Shown: positions 9,332-16,625 of the stretch, one piece after another
Layout of the letters: each line of letters opens with the position of its first letter
Position numbering within the stretch: the first letter of the stretch is position 1
NCBI GenBank assembly: GCA_937908115.1
Contig: CALEQZ010000020.1
Location: forward strand, 124,001-188,000
Length of the DNA stretch: 64,000 nt
Direction of reading: 5' to 3'
From: an uncultured Alcaligenaceae bacterium
Lineage (GTDB): Bacteria > Pseudomonadota > Gammaproteobacteria > Burkholderiales > Burkholderiaceae_B
The notes under the pieces: generated by a model
Told to the model about the DNA's origin: nothing
What the model saw: the letters and a program-made list of their open reading frames with translations, nothing else
Database searches by the model: none
Position numbers and translations under genes: made by a program

Positions 9332-10621
9332 CTACTGGAAGACAGCTTGCGGGTTGTCCAGGCTGTCGGAGCCTTCCAGTTCGATGCTGCCCAGCTCCAG
9401 CAGCGCGATCACGCGCTCGAAGCTGCGCGTCTGGTCGACCAGACGATCGATGACGGCCTGCACCACCGCGTTGCCCTCTGCGTTGCCCTCGGCAATCATC
9501 ATGTCGTAGGTTTCGACGGTCTCGGCGCGCTCGCGCATGGCCTGCATGGCGGCCAGGGTCGCATCGAGCTTGGCGCGCACTTCCTCGTCCAGCCGTTCAT
9601 CGCGCTCGCGCACGAGGTCCGACAGGCTGGGCCCCTTGACCTGGCTGCCGTCCACGCGCTTGTACCGGCCAAGGTAGACGTTCATCATCCCCACCTGGTC
9701 GTAGTAGTGCGAGTTGTGCGTGTTGTCCGAGAAGCAGTCGTGCTCTTCCTCGGGATCGTGCAGCATGAGCCCCAGCTTCATGCGCTCGCCGGCGAGTTCA
9801 CCGTAGGACAGGCTGCCCAGGCCCTTGAGCATGGCAGCCAGACCGGCTTGCGCGTCATGCTGCACCGCCTTGCGGGCCTGCCCGCCTTCCTTCCAATGAC
9901 CCACCATCTCTTCCAGGTCGGAGACCAGCAGGTCGGTGGCCACCTTCAGGTATTGGGCCCGGCGCTCGCAGTTGCCGCCGGTGCAGGCCTTGGGATCGAA
10001 GTCGGTATGGGGGCGGTTGCCGGCGTGGCGCTGCTGCGGCGTGCCCTGGCGGTCCGCCGGCGCCGGGCCGGTGCCGTTCAGGTCCTGGCCCCACAGCAGG
10101 AACTCGATCGCATGGTAGCCGGTGGCCACGTTGGCTTCGTTGCCGTCGGCCTCATGCAGCGTCTCGGCAAGCAGCTCGGCAGTGATCACCGACGCATCGA
10201 TGGGCTTGCCGCCCACGCTGATCTCGGGGTTGGCGATGACGTTGACGATGTAGTAGGCGTTGGCGTCGGACTCGGTGCCGTAGGACGCGTCCACGTAGTC
10301 GATCATGCCCTCGTCCAGCGGCCAGGCGTTGACCCGGCCTTCCCAGTCGTCGACGATGGGGTTGCCGAAGCGATATGCCTCGGTCTGCTGGTACGGCACA
10401 CGCGCCTCCAACCACGCTTGGCGTGCTGCCTGCAGTGTTTCGGCGCTGGGGCGTTCGATCAACGCATACACGGCCTGTTGCAGGTGTCGGGCCGTGGCCA
10501 GCGAATCCTCGTAGGCAGCCAGGGCGATGTCGGCATACGTCTTGACGACGGCCTTTGGCTCGGCGGCATGGACCCATCCTGCCGCGGCGGACAGGACGGC
10601 CGCGAGCAACAGCTTGCGCAT
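9332..10621 (-). CDS. Imelysin-family iron-regulated periplasmic protein (IrpA-like)
   Basis: This 429-residue protein has a short signal peptide (MRKLLLAAVLSAAAGWVHA). The diagnostic imelysin helix GYHAIEFLLWGQDL carries the HxxE metal-binding pair, and NTHNSHYYDQ is also characteristic of IrpA-type members. It is the promoter-proximal gene of a four-gene minus-strand cluster. The ATG at 10621 gives the signal peptide directly; upstream in-frame codons would add an implausible Arg-rich leader. A perfect 33-bp dyad lies 51 bp upstream. Confidence 0.92.
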   Translation of the reverse strand: MRKLLLAAVLSAAAGWVHAAEPKAVVKTYADIALAAYEDSLATARHLQQAVYALIERPSAETLQAARQAWLEARVPYQQTEAYRFGNPIVDDWEGRVNAWPLDEGMIDYVDASYGTESDANAYYIVNVIANPEISVGGKPIDASVITAELLAETLHEADGNEANVATGYHAIEFLLWGQDLNGTGPAPADRQGTPQQRHAGNRPHTDFDPKACTGGNCERRAQYLKVATDLLVSDLEEMVGHWKEGGQARKAVQHDAQAGLAAMLKGLGSLSYGELAGERMKLGLMLHDPEEEHDCFSDNTHNSHYYDQVGMMNVYLGRYKRVDGSQVKGPSLSDLVRERDERLDEEVRAKLDATLAAMQAMRERAETVETYDMMIAEGNAEGNAVVQAVIDRLVDQTRSFERVIALLELGSIELEGSDSLDNPQAVFQ

Positions 10622-10671
10622 AAGGGAAGCTCCCGCAATTGGAACGGGGCCCGCAGCCCCGTGTCGTTGGT

Positions 10672-10704
10672 GAAAATCGTTTGATGAAAGTGTAAACGAT
10701 TTTC
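10672..10704. promoter_or_regulatory. Perfect dyad GAAAATCGTTT-N11-AAACGATTTTC upstream of imelysin cluster
   Basis: Two perfect 11-bp arms are separated by 11 bp, centred 67 bp upstream of the imelysin 1 start, in AT-rich DNA that contrasts with its GC-rich surroundings. It looks like an operator for a dimeric regulator or paired sites. It does not match the GATAATGATAATCATTATC Fur consensus well, so Fur control is not asserted. Confidence 0.55.
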
Positions 10705-10866
10705 GTTTGACTCTCGACGCCATGCGCAAGACTCGCCCTCGCAGGCAGGCGATTTCGCCCATGGCGGCGCAAGCCGCCGCCGGCATTGCCGACATCCCCT
10801 GCCTTGCGTGGATGCGCCTTGCTCTTACACTACTGGCACTTGGACAACTTCAAGGACGGATTGCGC

Positions 10867-11418
10867 ATGAGCACTTACAAGATCGCCGTGATCGTCGGCA
10901 GCCTGCGTGCGGGCGCCTACAACCTGCGGCTGGCCCGCGCCCTGGAAAAGCTGATGCCCGAAGGCTTCAGTTTCGACTACGTCGAGATCGGCGACCTGCC
11001 CCTGTACAACCAGGATCTGGAAGCCGACATGCCGGCTCCCGTGGTGCGGCTCAAGCGCCAGGTCGAATCGGCCCAGGGCGTGCTGTTCGCCACGCCCGAG
11101 TACAACCGCTCGCTGCCCGGTGTGCTGAAGAACGCGATCGATTGGGCCTCGCGTCCCTACGGCAAGAGCTCGTGGAACGGCAAGCCTTCCGGCGTGGTCG
11201 GTGCCTCCCCCGGCGCGATCGGCACGGCGATGGCGCAGCAGCACCTGCGCAACATCCTGTCGGCCCAGGGTTCGCCCGCACTGCCCACCCCCGAGGTCTA
11301 CCTCCAGGTCAATGAGCAGACCATAGACCTCGAAGGCAACATTAGCGTGCCGGCCACGCGTGACTTCCTCAAGTCTTGGGCAGACCGCTACGCGGATTGG
11401 GTGCGCAAGCTGGCGTAG
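10867..11418 (+). CDS. NADPH-dependent FMN reductase (ChrR/YieF-like flavodoxin fold)
   Basis: This 183-residue protein opens with the flavin-binding loop VIVGSLRAGAYNLRLARAL. FATPEYNRSLPGVLKNAIDW is the hallmark of NADPH-dependent FMN reductases such as ChrR and ArsH-like quinone reductases. It is cytosolic, and reduction of FMN, quinones or chromate is the family activity. AGGA 8 nt upstream supports the ATG at 10867; a longer upstream reading lacks a signal and homologous sequence. Confidence 0.92.
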   Translation: MSTYKIAVIVGSLRAGAYNLRLARALEKLMPEGFSFDYVEIGDLPLYNQDLEADMPAPVVRLKRQVESAQGVLFATPEYNRSLPGVLKNAIDWASRPYGKSSWNGKPSGVVGASPGAIGTAMAQQHLRNILSAQGSPALPTPEVYLQVNEQTIDLEGNISVPATRDFLKSWADRYADWVRKLA

Positions 11419-12014
11419 GGCCGAGGGCCGCACGAGCGGTCCCGCCCCTGAGGGGCCGGGCCGGTGTTCCCGCGCGGGCGCCCGAAGTTGCAACACTTCT
11501 TTGCGCACCCGCCCTGCGCTGCGGCGCACAAAACCTGTCTTCCCCACCCGCGCCGGGCCATGCGCCCGGCGTCGTTTTGCACAGGCCGTGGGCCGTTATC
11601 CCGGGCCATGCCCACTTATCCCCGGATCATGTGGACAAGCTTTTGGACAGCTTTGGGATGATTCGGAAAAGCGCTTGAGCCTCAATGGCTTGGTTAGCCT
11701 GGGCAGCGAGCGATCAGCGCGGGGGCACAGTGCATAAGCGGGCATCGGCGCGGCGTTTTGCCGATGTTGCGGTGCGATCTGCCCGGTGTTTTCCGCGGTT
11801 GTCCACGGCGATTGTGGACAAGGCTTTGGACAGCTTGAGGGTAGTGCAGAAAACCCGTTTTGCAACAAGCCCTTGAGATGTTCGCTCACCAATGACGCAA
11901 ATCGGTGCAACAGGTCGCACGCGTTGCCGCATGGCGCCACCCGCTGGGGCGCACGCATCCCGTACGCCCCCTGCAGTCGTATGATGGCAACAGGGTCTGA
12001 CGCGGGAGACCAGC
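11419..12014. other. Gene-free 0.6 kb with DnaA-box-like direct repeats
   Basis: I see no convincing gene here. It holds five 9-mers resembling DnaA boxes: TTATCCCGG (11596), TTATCCCCG (11616), TGTGGACAA (11630), TTGTCCACG (11799) and TGTGGACAA (11813). Two copies of a roughly 26-bp near-identical block begin at 11630 and 11813 (TGTGGACAAG followed by CTTTTGGACAGCTT or GCTTTGGACAGCTT). GC-rich hairpins near 11440-11480 may end the reductase transcript. Confidence 0.45.
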
Positions 12015-12386
12015 ATGCATGCCGCATTCTCCGCTTTGCCCACATGCCGCCGATGGCTCAGTGCCGCCTGCGCAGTCATTGCCCTGACGGCAGCGTCGCC
12101 GTGTTGGCCAGCATCGCCACACCCCGCCCTGCCGGGCTTGCCGCGATGGCCGCAGACGCCGCAGACGCCGCCACAAAGCCAACAGCAGGTACGCATCGGC
12201 GACTTTTCCGTCGTCGAGCTACGCAGCCGTGCCCTGCCCGACGCCCGCCTGTCGGAATTGGGCGCCACGCGCCAAGGCGGCGGCGTCGAAGTGCAGCTCA
12301 ACGTGCTGCAAGGCATGGACGTGCGCACCATCACCGTCGAGACCGCCGACCGCGAACAGTACCTGCGCCAGCCGCGCACGTACTGA
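12015..12386 (+). CDS. Small exported protein of unknown function
   Basis: This is a 123-residue protein with an N-terminal signal peptide (basic/hydrophobic residues 12-33, cleavage probably after PCWPA). A Pro/Gln-rich linker (about residues 36-57) and a short conserved-looking domain follow (RIGDFSVVELRSRALPD to the end). I do not recognise the family. GGGAG 9 nt upstream supports the ATG at 12015. It stands alone between the repeat-rich intergenic region and the dienelactone hydrolase. Confidence 0.6.
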   Translation: MHAAFSALPTCRRWLSAACAVIALTAASPCWPASPHPALPGLPRWPQTPQTPPQSQQQVRIGDFSVVELRSRALPDARLSELGATRQGGGVEVQLNVLQGMDVRTITVETADREQYLRQPRTY

Positions 12387-12462
12387 CGCATTACACTGAT
12401 GATCCTTGCACGCCGTGCGACGGCACGTGCGTGCGCTTGACCCGCCAAGGAGACTGAATCAG

Positions 12463-13131
12463 ATGGGACACATTGCATCGCTGCAGGCGTCCGACGGACA
12501 TAAACTCGACGCCTATGTGGCCGAGCCCGCCGGCAAACCGCGCGGACTGCTCGTGGTCATCCAGGAAATTTTCGGCGTCAACAGCCACATCCGCTCGGTC
12601 GCCGACGGCTACGCGGCCGACGGCTACCTGGCCATCGCGCCAGCGATGTTCGACCGGGTGCAGAGAAATTATGAAGCCGGCTACGCGCCCGAGGACATCG
12701 AGGCCGGCCGGGCCATCATGGGCCAGCTCGACTGGAACAACGCCGTGCGTGATGTCCAGGCAGCGCTCGAGCATGGCAAGCATGCCGGCAAGGCCGGCGT
12801 GGTCGGCTACTGCTGGGGCGGCGTGGTCGCGTGGCTTGCCGCCACGCGCATCGACGGATTCGACGCGGCGATCAGTTACTACGGTGGCTCGCTACCCAAC
12901 TTCGTCGACGAGCAGCCGCGCTGCCCGGTCATGCTGCACTTCGGGCTGGAAGACAAGTCACCCACCGCCGAACAGGCCAAGGCCTTCGCCGCGCGCCATC
13001 CGCAGGCCATCGCCCACTACTACCCGGCCGGCCACGGCTTTAATTGCGACCAGCGCGGCTCCTACCACGCCGAATCCGCGGCGCTTGCGCGCCAGCGCAC
13101 GCTGGAATTCCTGGCCAAGCACGTGGGCTGA
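12463..13131 (+). CDS. Dienelactone hydrolase family protein
   Basis: This 222-residue alpha/beta hydrolase has the nucleophile motif GYCWGG (Cys as nucleophile, as in dienelactone hydrolases), an acid residue in FGLEDKSPT and the catalytic His in PAGHGFNC. The early IQEIFGVNSHIRSVADGYA is also diagnostic. Enzymes of this family open dienelactones in aromatic degradation, but many members act on other esters. AAGGAGA upstream supports the ATG at 12463. It appears monocistronic, and a strong GC-rich dyad follows the gene. Confidence 0.93.
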   Translation: MGHIASLQASDGHKLDAYVAEPAGKPRGLLVVIQEIFGVNSHIRSVADGYAADGYLAIAPAMFDRVQRNYEAGYAPEDIEAGRAIMGQLDWNNAVRDVQAALEHGKHAGKAGVVGYCWGGVVAWLAATRIDGFDAAISYYGGSLPNFVDEQPRCPVMLHFGLEDKSPTAEQAKAFAARHPQAIAHYYPAGHGFNCDQRGSYHAESAALARQRTLEFLAKHVG

Positions 13132-13153
13132 CCCAACTGGCCCGGGCCGCACG

Positions 13154-13177
13154 GCGTGGCGCGCACCCGCGCCACGC
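13154..13177. terminator. GC-rich hairpin after dienelactone hydrolase gene
   Basis: The perfect 10-bp arms GCGTGGCGCG and CGCGCCACGC are separated by CACC, 23 bp after the stop codon. No T-run follows, so it is either a factor-assisted terminator or an mRNA 3'-end stabiliser. Confidence 0.4.
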
Positions 13178-13286
13178 TCCCACTGCAGTGGCGCGCCGAC
13201 ACAGGAAAACACATAGCGAAACTTGAGTCGGCGCCGCACCGCTTGCAATGATGGGGGTACCGATCACCGATCCAGGAGGTACCCTC

Positions 13287-13682
13287 ATGCGCCCGCAACA
13301 TTCCATCGCCGCCCGCCTGGCCGCAGCCGCCCTCGCAACGGGGCTGGCCTGCGGCGTGGCCGTGGCGCAAGGCTCGGCGCCCGCCCAGTCCCCCGCCCCC
13401 ATCACCGCACCCACTGAAGCGCAGCTAGACAAATACGCCGGCGCCGTGCAGAAAGTGTCGGCCATCGCCGACGAATACTGGCCCAAGCTGGACGCCGCGC
13501 GCGACGATGCCGCGCGCGAGGCGGTGCTCAACGAAGCCGACGCCAAGATGGTCCAGGCCGTGCAGGCCGACGGCATGTCGGTCGACGAATACAACGGCAT
13601 CAGCATGGCCGTGCGCCAGGACCCGCAGCTGCGCCAGCGCGTCGTGGACAAGATCAATGCGAAATCGGGTGGTACGCGCTAA
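13287..13682 (+). CDS. Exported DUF4168 domain protein
   Basis: This 131-residue protein has a signal peptide (to about VAVAQG), an Ala/Pro-rich linker, and a helical domain: KYAGAVQKVSAIADEYWPKL and AVQADGMSVDEYNGISMAVR. This matches the DUF4168 pattern of small periplasmic proteins of unknown function. AGGAGG 7 nt upstream makes the ATG at 13287 clear. No operon partner is evident. Confidence 0.78.
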   Translation: MRPQHSIAARLAAAALATGLACGVAVAQGSAPAQSPAPITAPTEAQLDKYAGAVQKVSAIADEYWPKLDAARDDAAREAVLNEADAKMVQAVQADGMSVDEYNGISMAVRQDPQLRQRVVDKINAKSGGTR

Positions 13683-13775
13683 GCGCATCACACACGCAGA
13701 AGATCCCGCAGAAGATCCAAGCGCCAGCCGACGAGGCTCGCTTGGCTTGAACGGTATGGACTGGCCTTGAGCAAG

Positions 13776-14486
13776 CTATGCCAGCAGCTTGGCCTTCTGT
13801 GCGGCGAACTCTTCCTCGGTCAGGATGCCGTCATCGCGCAGCTTGGCCAATTCCCGCAGCTGCCCGGCGACGTCGGCAGGCCTTGGACGGCCGCGCGCTT
13901 GCGCTTGCGCTGCCGCACCCCGGCTGCCCTCGATGATGACCTCGAAAAGGCCAGCCCAAAAGCGCGCCTTGTCTGAGACCGACCGATGGACGAAGCCGCC
14001 CCGCTTGGCCTCGGCGTCGAGCAAGCGCACGTCGTGCATCGGCGACTGCAAGTCGTTGACCACCAGCCGCAGGTCGATGCGGGTGACGGTGTCCACGGTC
14101 TTCCTGGCCCCTGACAGGCCGCCGGCGACCACTCCGACACCGCCTAGCGCAAGCCCGCCAATGATGGCCCCCAGCGCCTGGCTTGACCGGACTGCCTTGC
14201 TTATCGACCGGCCATCCTCGAACAGCTCGCAAGACAGCACGTCCTCGAAGCGATAAACGCGTGCGGTATCCGGCAACGCCGCCAAGCATACTTTGCGCCC
14301 GCCATCGTCGATGGCGATGCCTGTGCGCAGATCGGCGCCAACCAGCGCGTGGGTCACGCGGAAGTCCGCTTGCGCGCTGATGAGCCCCTCGAGCTTCGCC
14401 CGCTTCTTCTTGTTGCTGTCGGACTGGATCGCAAGGCCAATCGCGACCAGCGCGACGACGAGCGCGATGAACTCGAACAAACTCAT
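13776..14486 (-). CDS. Membrane-anchored protein with C-terminal SHOCT domain
   Basis: This is a 236-residue protein. An N-terminal hydrophobic segment (FIALVVALVAIGLAI) is followed by a soluble domain, a Gly-rich hydrophobic stretch (LGAIIGGLALGGVGVVAGGL), and a terminal SHOCT motif (LRELAKLRDDGILTEEEFAA). SHOCT is a short oligomerisation-type domain found at protein ends. The specific role is unknown. It is the last host gene before the prophage and is transcribed away from mutS, so the 185 bp to the mutS start held the native mutS promoter. Confidence 0.75.
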   Translation of the reverse strand: MSLFEFIALVVALVAIGLAIQSDSNKKKRAKLEGLISAQADFRVTHALVGADLRTGIAIDDGGRKVCLAALPDTARVYRFEDVLSCELFEDGRSISKAVRSSQALGAIIGGLALGGVGVVAGGLSGARKTVDTVTRIDLRLVVNDLQSPMHDVRLLDAEAKRGGFVHRSVSDKARFWAGLFEVIIEGSRGAAAQAQARGRPRPADVAGQLRELAKLRDDGILTEEEFAAQKAKLLA

Positions 14487-14634
14487 GGCCGGCCCCTCGA
14501 CTTTGTAACTGGACTATACCAACCCGCTGCCTCAAGTCGCCACGTTGTCGCCGAATCTCTCCCCAGATTGAATCCGCGGCCAGGGCCCGCGTGGCGCCTT
14601 GCCCAGGACAAGCCAGGCCACGCACGGCAGGCCG

Positions 14635-14645
14635 CATAATATTAG
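14635..14645 (+). promoter_or_regulatory. Native mutS promoter-like box, stranded at attL
   Basis: The AT-rich box CATAATATTAG lies 27 bp upstream of the original mutS GTG and is identical to the box at the same place in the phage-borne copy (53642-53652). CATAAT resembles a -10 element. No good -35 is seen, so promoter activity is inferred from position and conservation. Confidence 0.4.
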
Positions 14646-14671
14646 GCTTGTCTCAAACAAACCCTGGCCGA

Positions 14672-14710
14672 GTGACCGATTCCAAACATACCCCGATGAT
14701 GCAGCAGTAG
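14672..14710 (+). pseudogene. mutS: mutS 5' remnant (12 codons) left at attL
   Basis: This is the original chromosomal mutS start: GTG followed by codons for TDSKHTPMMQQ, then a TAG formed by the phage junction. These residues match the N-terminus of the intact mutS at 53678 except residue 2 (Thr here, Val there). It is contiguous with host DNA on its left and phage DNA on its right, showing that integration cut mutS after codon 12. The product is a 12-residue orphan peptide, if translated at all. Confidence 0.9.
14696..14709. other. attL core (14 bp)
   Basis: The sequence ATGATGCAGCAGTA is identical to 53702-53715 at the far end of the prophage. It lies within mutS codons 9-13. Bases on either side differ between the two copies, so strand exchange occurred within or near these 14 bp. 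Confidence 0.88.
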
Positions 14711-14715
14711 CTATG

Positions 14716-14950
14716 CTGTACGTGGGTAATCTCTTGATTTGGATAGAGAAATTGGCGATGCTTGTCTAATATTTCTTGCTACATCACCCGCCCGCCGAGC
14801 CGCATGGATGCTAGAGGCAGGAGTTGATATTAGACACGCGCCAAGGAGAACCAATGCCCGGGTCCACCACGTCTTGCAAGAGGCGTCAGGCCTGAGCCGG
14901 AGAACCTGCTCATGGACGAGCCGGCCATTATCAACATGCGCAGGTGAAAA
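14716..14950. other. attL phage arm, no gene seen
   Basis: About 235 bp lie between the core and the Rz1 gene stop. The 9-mer ATATTAGAC occurs here twice (14764-14772 on the minus strand, 14827-14835 on the plus strand) and again in attR at 53646-53654, suggesting integrase arm-type sites. No coding region is supported. Confidence 0.45.
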
Positions 14951-15193
14951 TCACCCGCCCCAAGCCTGCACCAATGCTCGATGCTTGGCCGTGCACTCCC
15001 CGTACCTTATCGCCAAGGTCATATGAGCCTTGGCTAGATCGTCCCAAGAATCCGATTCAACGAGCGGTATAGGCGGACAAGGCGTCGCCAGGTTGGTTGG
15101 CAGCGTTGGCCGCGTTAATGGCTTCATTGATGCTTTGCAACCGCTCGCCATCAATACGACAGTCATCAGGCAGAGGAATCTGAGTCTCGACAC
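14951..15193 (-). CDS. Rz1-like outer-membrane spanin lipoprotein
   Basis: This 80-residue lipoprotein has a lipobox (VLMASGC) and then a Pro-rich segment, as in lambda Rz1. Its C-terminus (DDLAKAHMTLAIRYGECTAK) is typical of o-spanins. It starts at a GTG inside the Rz gene in a different frame; GAGAGG 6-7 nt upstream supports this start, while an in-frame ATG further upstream would spoil the signal peptide. With Rz it bridges the periplasm and fuses the membranes in the last lysis step. Confidence 0.82.
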   Translation of the reverse strand: MSRLRFLCLMTVVLMASGCKASMKPLTRPTLPTNLATPCPPIPLVESDSWDDLAKAHMTLAIRYGECTAKHRALVQAWGG

Positions 15194-15449
15194 GGGTGTA
15201 CCTCTCAATGATCTTGGGCTTCGCATTGCGAAGTGCTACCAGCCCAGTTTCAAGGGCATTGGATAGGCTGATCAGCCGATCGGCTTCTTGGCGCCACACG
15301 GCCAACTCAGCCGCGTGATACTCGGCCATCGCGGATACCCTGCCTTGCTCATATTTTTCGTGCCCGTACCAAAGGATCCCCATCACAACGGCAGTACCGC
15401 CGACCGCAGCAACGGCATACCCTCGCCACCCGGTCACGAGCCCAAACAT
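15057..15449 (-). CDS. Rz-like inner-membrane spanin
   Basis: This 130-residue protein has one N-terminal transmembrane helix (GYAVAAVGGTAVVMGILWYG) followed by a long alpha-helical periplasmic domain (residues about 30-100), the i-spanin layout. GGAGGAGAGG upstream fits the ATG at 15449, and the gene overlaps the end of the endolysin gene. Its 3' part overlaps Rz1 in another frame. It is the third gene of the holin-endolysin-Rz-Rz1 cassette. Confidence 0.85.
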   Translation of the reverse strand: MFGLVTGWRGYAVAAVGGTAVVMGILWYGHEKYEQGRVSAMAEYHAAELAVWRQEADRLISLSNALETGLVALRNAKPKIIERYTRVETQIPLPDDCRIDGERLQSINEAINAANAANQPGDALSAYTAR

Positions 15450-15889
15450 AGCGCCCTCTCCTCCGACCGTCGGCGCTCGAGGCCTGCCAACTTCTTCCCT
15501 CCGGCATAGACCCAGCGCATCAGCTCCTCGCACCAGACCTGCGGCGGCTCTCCTGCAGTGGCCTTCTTCACCAGGGTCGAACGGCAAGCTGCCTGGACCC
15601 CGACGTTGTACGCCCAGCTGGTCAGTGCCGTTTGCTGCCCGTCGGTCAAGGGGACCGTGACGCAATCGAGCACGCGAGACGCTTCGATCACATCGCGCAC
15701 CAACAGGCCGGCGCATTCCTCGGGAGCGTAGGTCTGTCCCATCCGGACACCGGACGTGGTACCAAAGCAGGCGGTCGGGATGCCTACTGCATCGCGATAC
15801 GCGGTCTGCCGATAGCCCTCGAACCCACCGATCAGCACCATGGCCGATACCAGGGCCCCAACGGATAGCTTGATCTTGCTGCTACTCAC
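15434..15889 (-). CDS. SAR-type endolysin (phage lysozyme, glycoside hydrolase 24)
   Basis: This is a 151-residue lysozyme of the P21/T4 class. The catalytic triad spacing E-8aa-D-5aa-T is met by Glu24, Asp33 and Thr39 within EGYRQTAYRDAVGIPTACFG. The N-terminal segment VGALVSAMVLIGG is a weakly hydrophobic Gly/Ala-rich helix typical of a signal-anchor-release domain, so export by Sec and release on depolarisation is likely. It overlaps the holin gene by 8 bp and the Rz gene by 16 bp. Confidence 0.92.
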   Translation of the reverse strand: MSSSKIKLSVGALVSAMVLIGGFEGYRQTAYRDAVGIPTACFGTTSGVRMGQTYAPEECAGLLVRDVIEASRVLDCVTVPLTDGQQTALTSWAYNVGVQAACRSTLVKKATAGEPPQVWCEELMRWVYAGGKKLAGLERRRSEERALCLGS

Positions 15890-16091
15890 CCCGCTTCTCC
15901 CGCTTGATATCTCGGTGCCACTTCCAGAGCAGGTACGCCGCCTGAAGTGTGATGTAGGCCAGTGTGGCCCAGCCCACTGGACCTATCCCATCCCTTGCAA
16001 TTGCCTCAACAGCGGCCACGGCGGTCGGAGGGGTTGCTTTTGCCGCTTCGGCTGCGACGTCTGCGTGCATCTTCATCATCCTTTGGGGCAT
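15882..16091 (-). CDS. Putative holin (single transmembrane segment)
   Basis: This 69-residue protein has a soluble Ala-rich N-terminus, one transmembrane helix (VGWATLAYITLQAAYLLW) and a positively charged tail (KWHRDIKREKRGE). Position immediately before a SAR endolysin gene makes holin or pinholin the natural reading; the sequence family itself is not one I can name. GGGAGG upstream supports the ATG at 16091, although several Met codons follow. A hairpin-U7 element lies 23 nt upstream of the start. Confidence 0.75.
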   Translation of the reverse strand: MPQRMMKMHADVAAEAAKATPPTAVAAVEAIARDGIGPVGWATLAYITLQAAYLLWKWHRDIKREKRGE

Positions 16092-16114
16092 GCCTGCCTC
16101 CCGACGGTAGACAC

Positions 16115-16136
16115 AAAAAAACCCGCTTGTGGCGGG
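16115..16136 (-). terminator. Hairpin plus U7 before lysis cassette
   Basis: On the minus strand the stem CCCGC/GCGGG with a 5-nt loop is followed by seven T and ends 23 nt before the holin ATG. It has the form of an intrinsic terminator between tail-fibre genes and lysis genes. The same stem with another loop occurs at 26420-26441. Confidence 0.75.
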
Positions 16137-16165
16137 CCGTTCCTGCGGTGATTCAGGCGTAAGAC

Positions 16166-16624
16166 TCAGCTTTGCTCTAGCAGCTCCTGCGGCTGCATGG
16201 CAGCGACAATCTCGGCCTTGCGCTCTGGGGTGAGCAGCCCGTTGTCAACGAGCGCCTGCAATCCGGCCTCGGTCCTTGGATCTTCGTAGGTGATGAAGCT
16301 TGCCGCGAGCAGCTTGTCGTACCACAGCTTGATCGCCGCGTTGCTCATCGTGGCCGCGACAACGGCCAGTTGCTCACCCTCGTTGAACAACTCAAGCAGT
16401 TCAAGCGGTGCGAAAACCGGGTAGACGGGCGTTGCCGGGTCTTCCGGCTCGGGTTGCGTTTCCTCTTGCGGGGGTGGATCGCGCAGCACCATCTGGCCGT
16501 CTTCGATGGCAACTTCCTTACCCTCAAGCATGGCGGCCAGCGCGTCTTGGTACTGCTGCTGCGTGATCTCGATACCGCCCTCGATGGGGGCGGTGCTGAT
16601 CTGTCCGTTGGTGGCGTAGGGCAT
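16166..16624 (-). CDS. Putative tail-fibre assembly or accessory protein
   Basis: This 152-residue acidic protein has an N-terminal part (STAPIEGGIEITQQQYQDAL followed by DGQMVLRDP) resembling the small proteins encoded after tail fibres in lambdoid phages. A Glu/Pro-rich linker (about residues 50-68) and a helical C-terminus ending in LTPERKAEIVAAM follow. It lies 1 bp from the fibre gene. A chaperone or fibre-associated role is by position only. Confidence 0.55.
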   Translation of the reverse strand: MPYATNGQISTAPIEGGIEITQQQYQDALAAMLEGKEVAIEDGQMVLRDPPPQEETQPEPEDPATPVYPVFAPLELLELFNEGEQLAVVAATMSNAAIKLWYDKLLAASFITYEDPRTEAGLQALVDNGLLTPERKAEIVAAMQPQELLEQS

Positions 16625-16625
16625 G

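Noticed and set aside
10672..10704. Fur box upstream of imelysin cluster
   Set aside because: The dyad arms do not match GATAATGATAATCATTATC or overlapping 7-1-7 units well enough; listed as an operator of unknown regulator instead.
14600..14720. tRNA gene as integration target
   Set aside because: No cloverleaf or TTCRANYC-type arm is seen at either attachment site; the duplicated core is mutS coding sequence.
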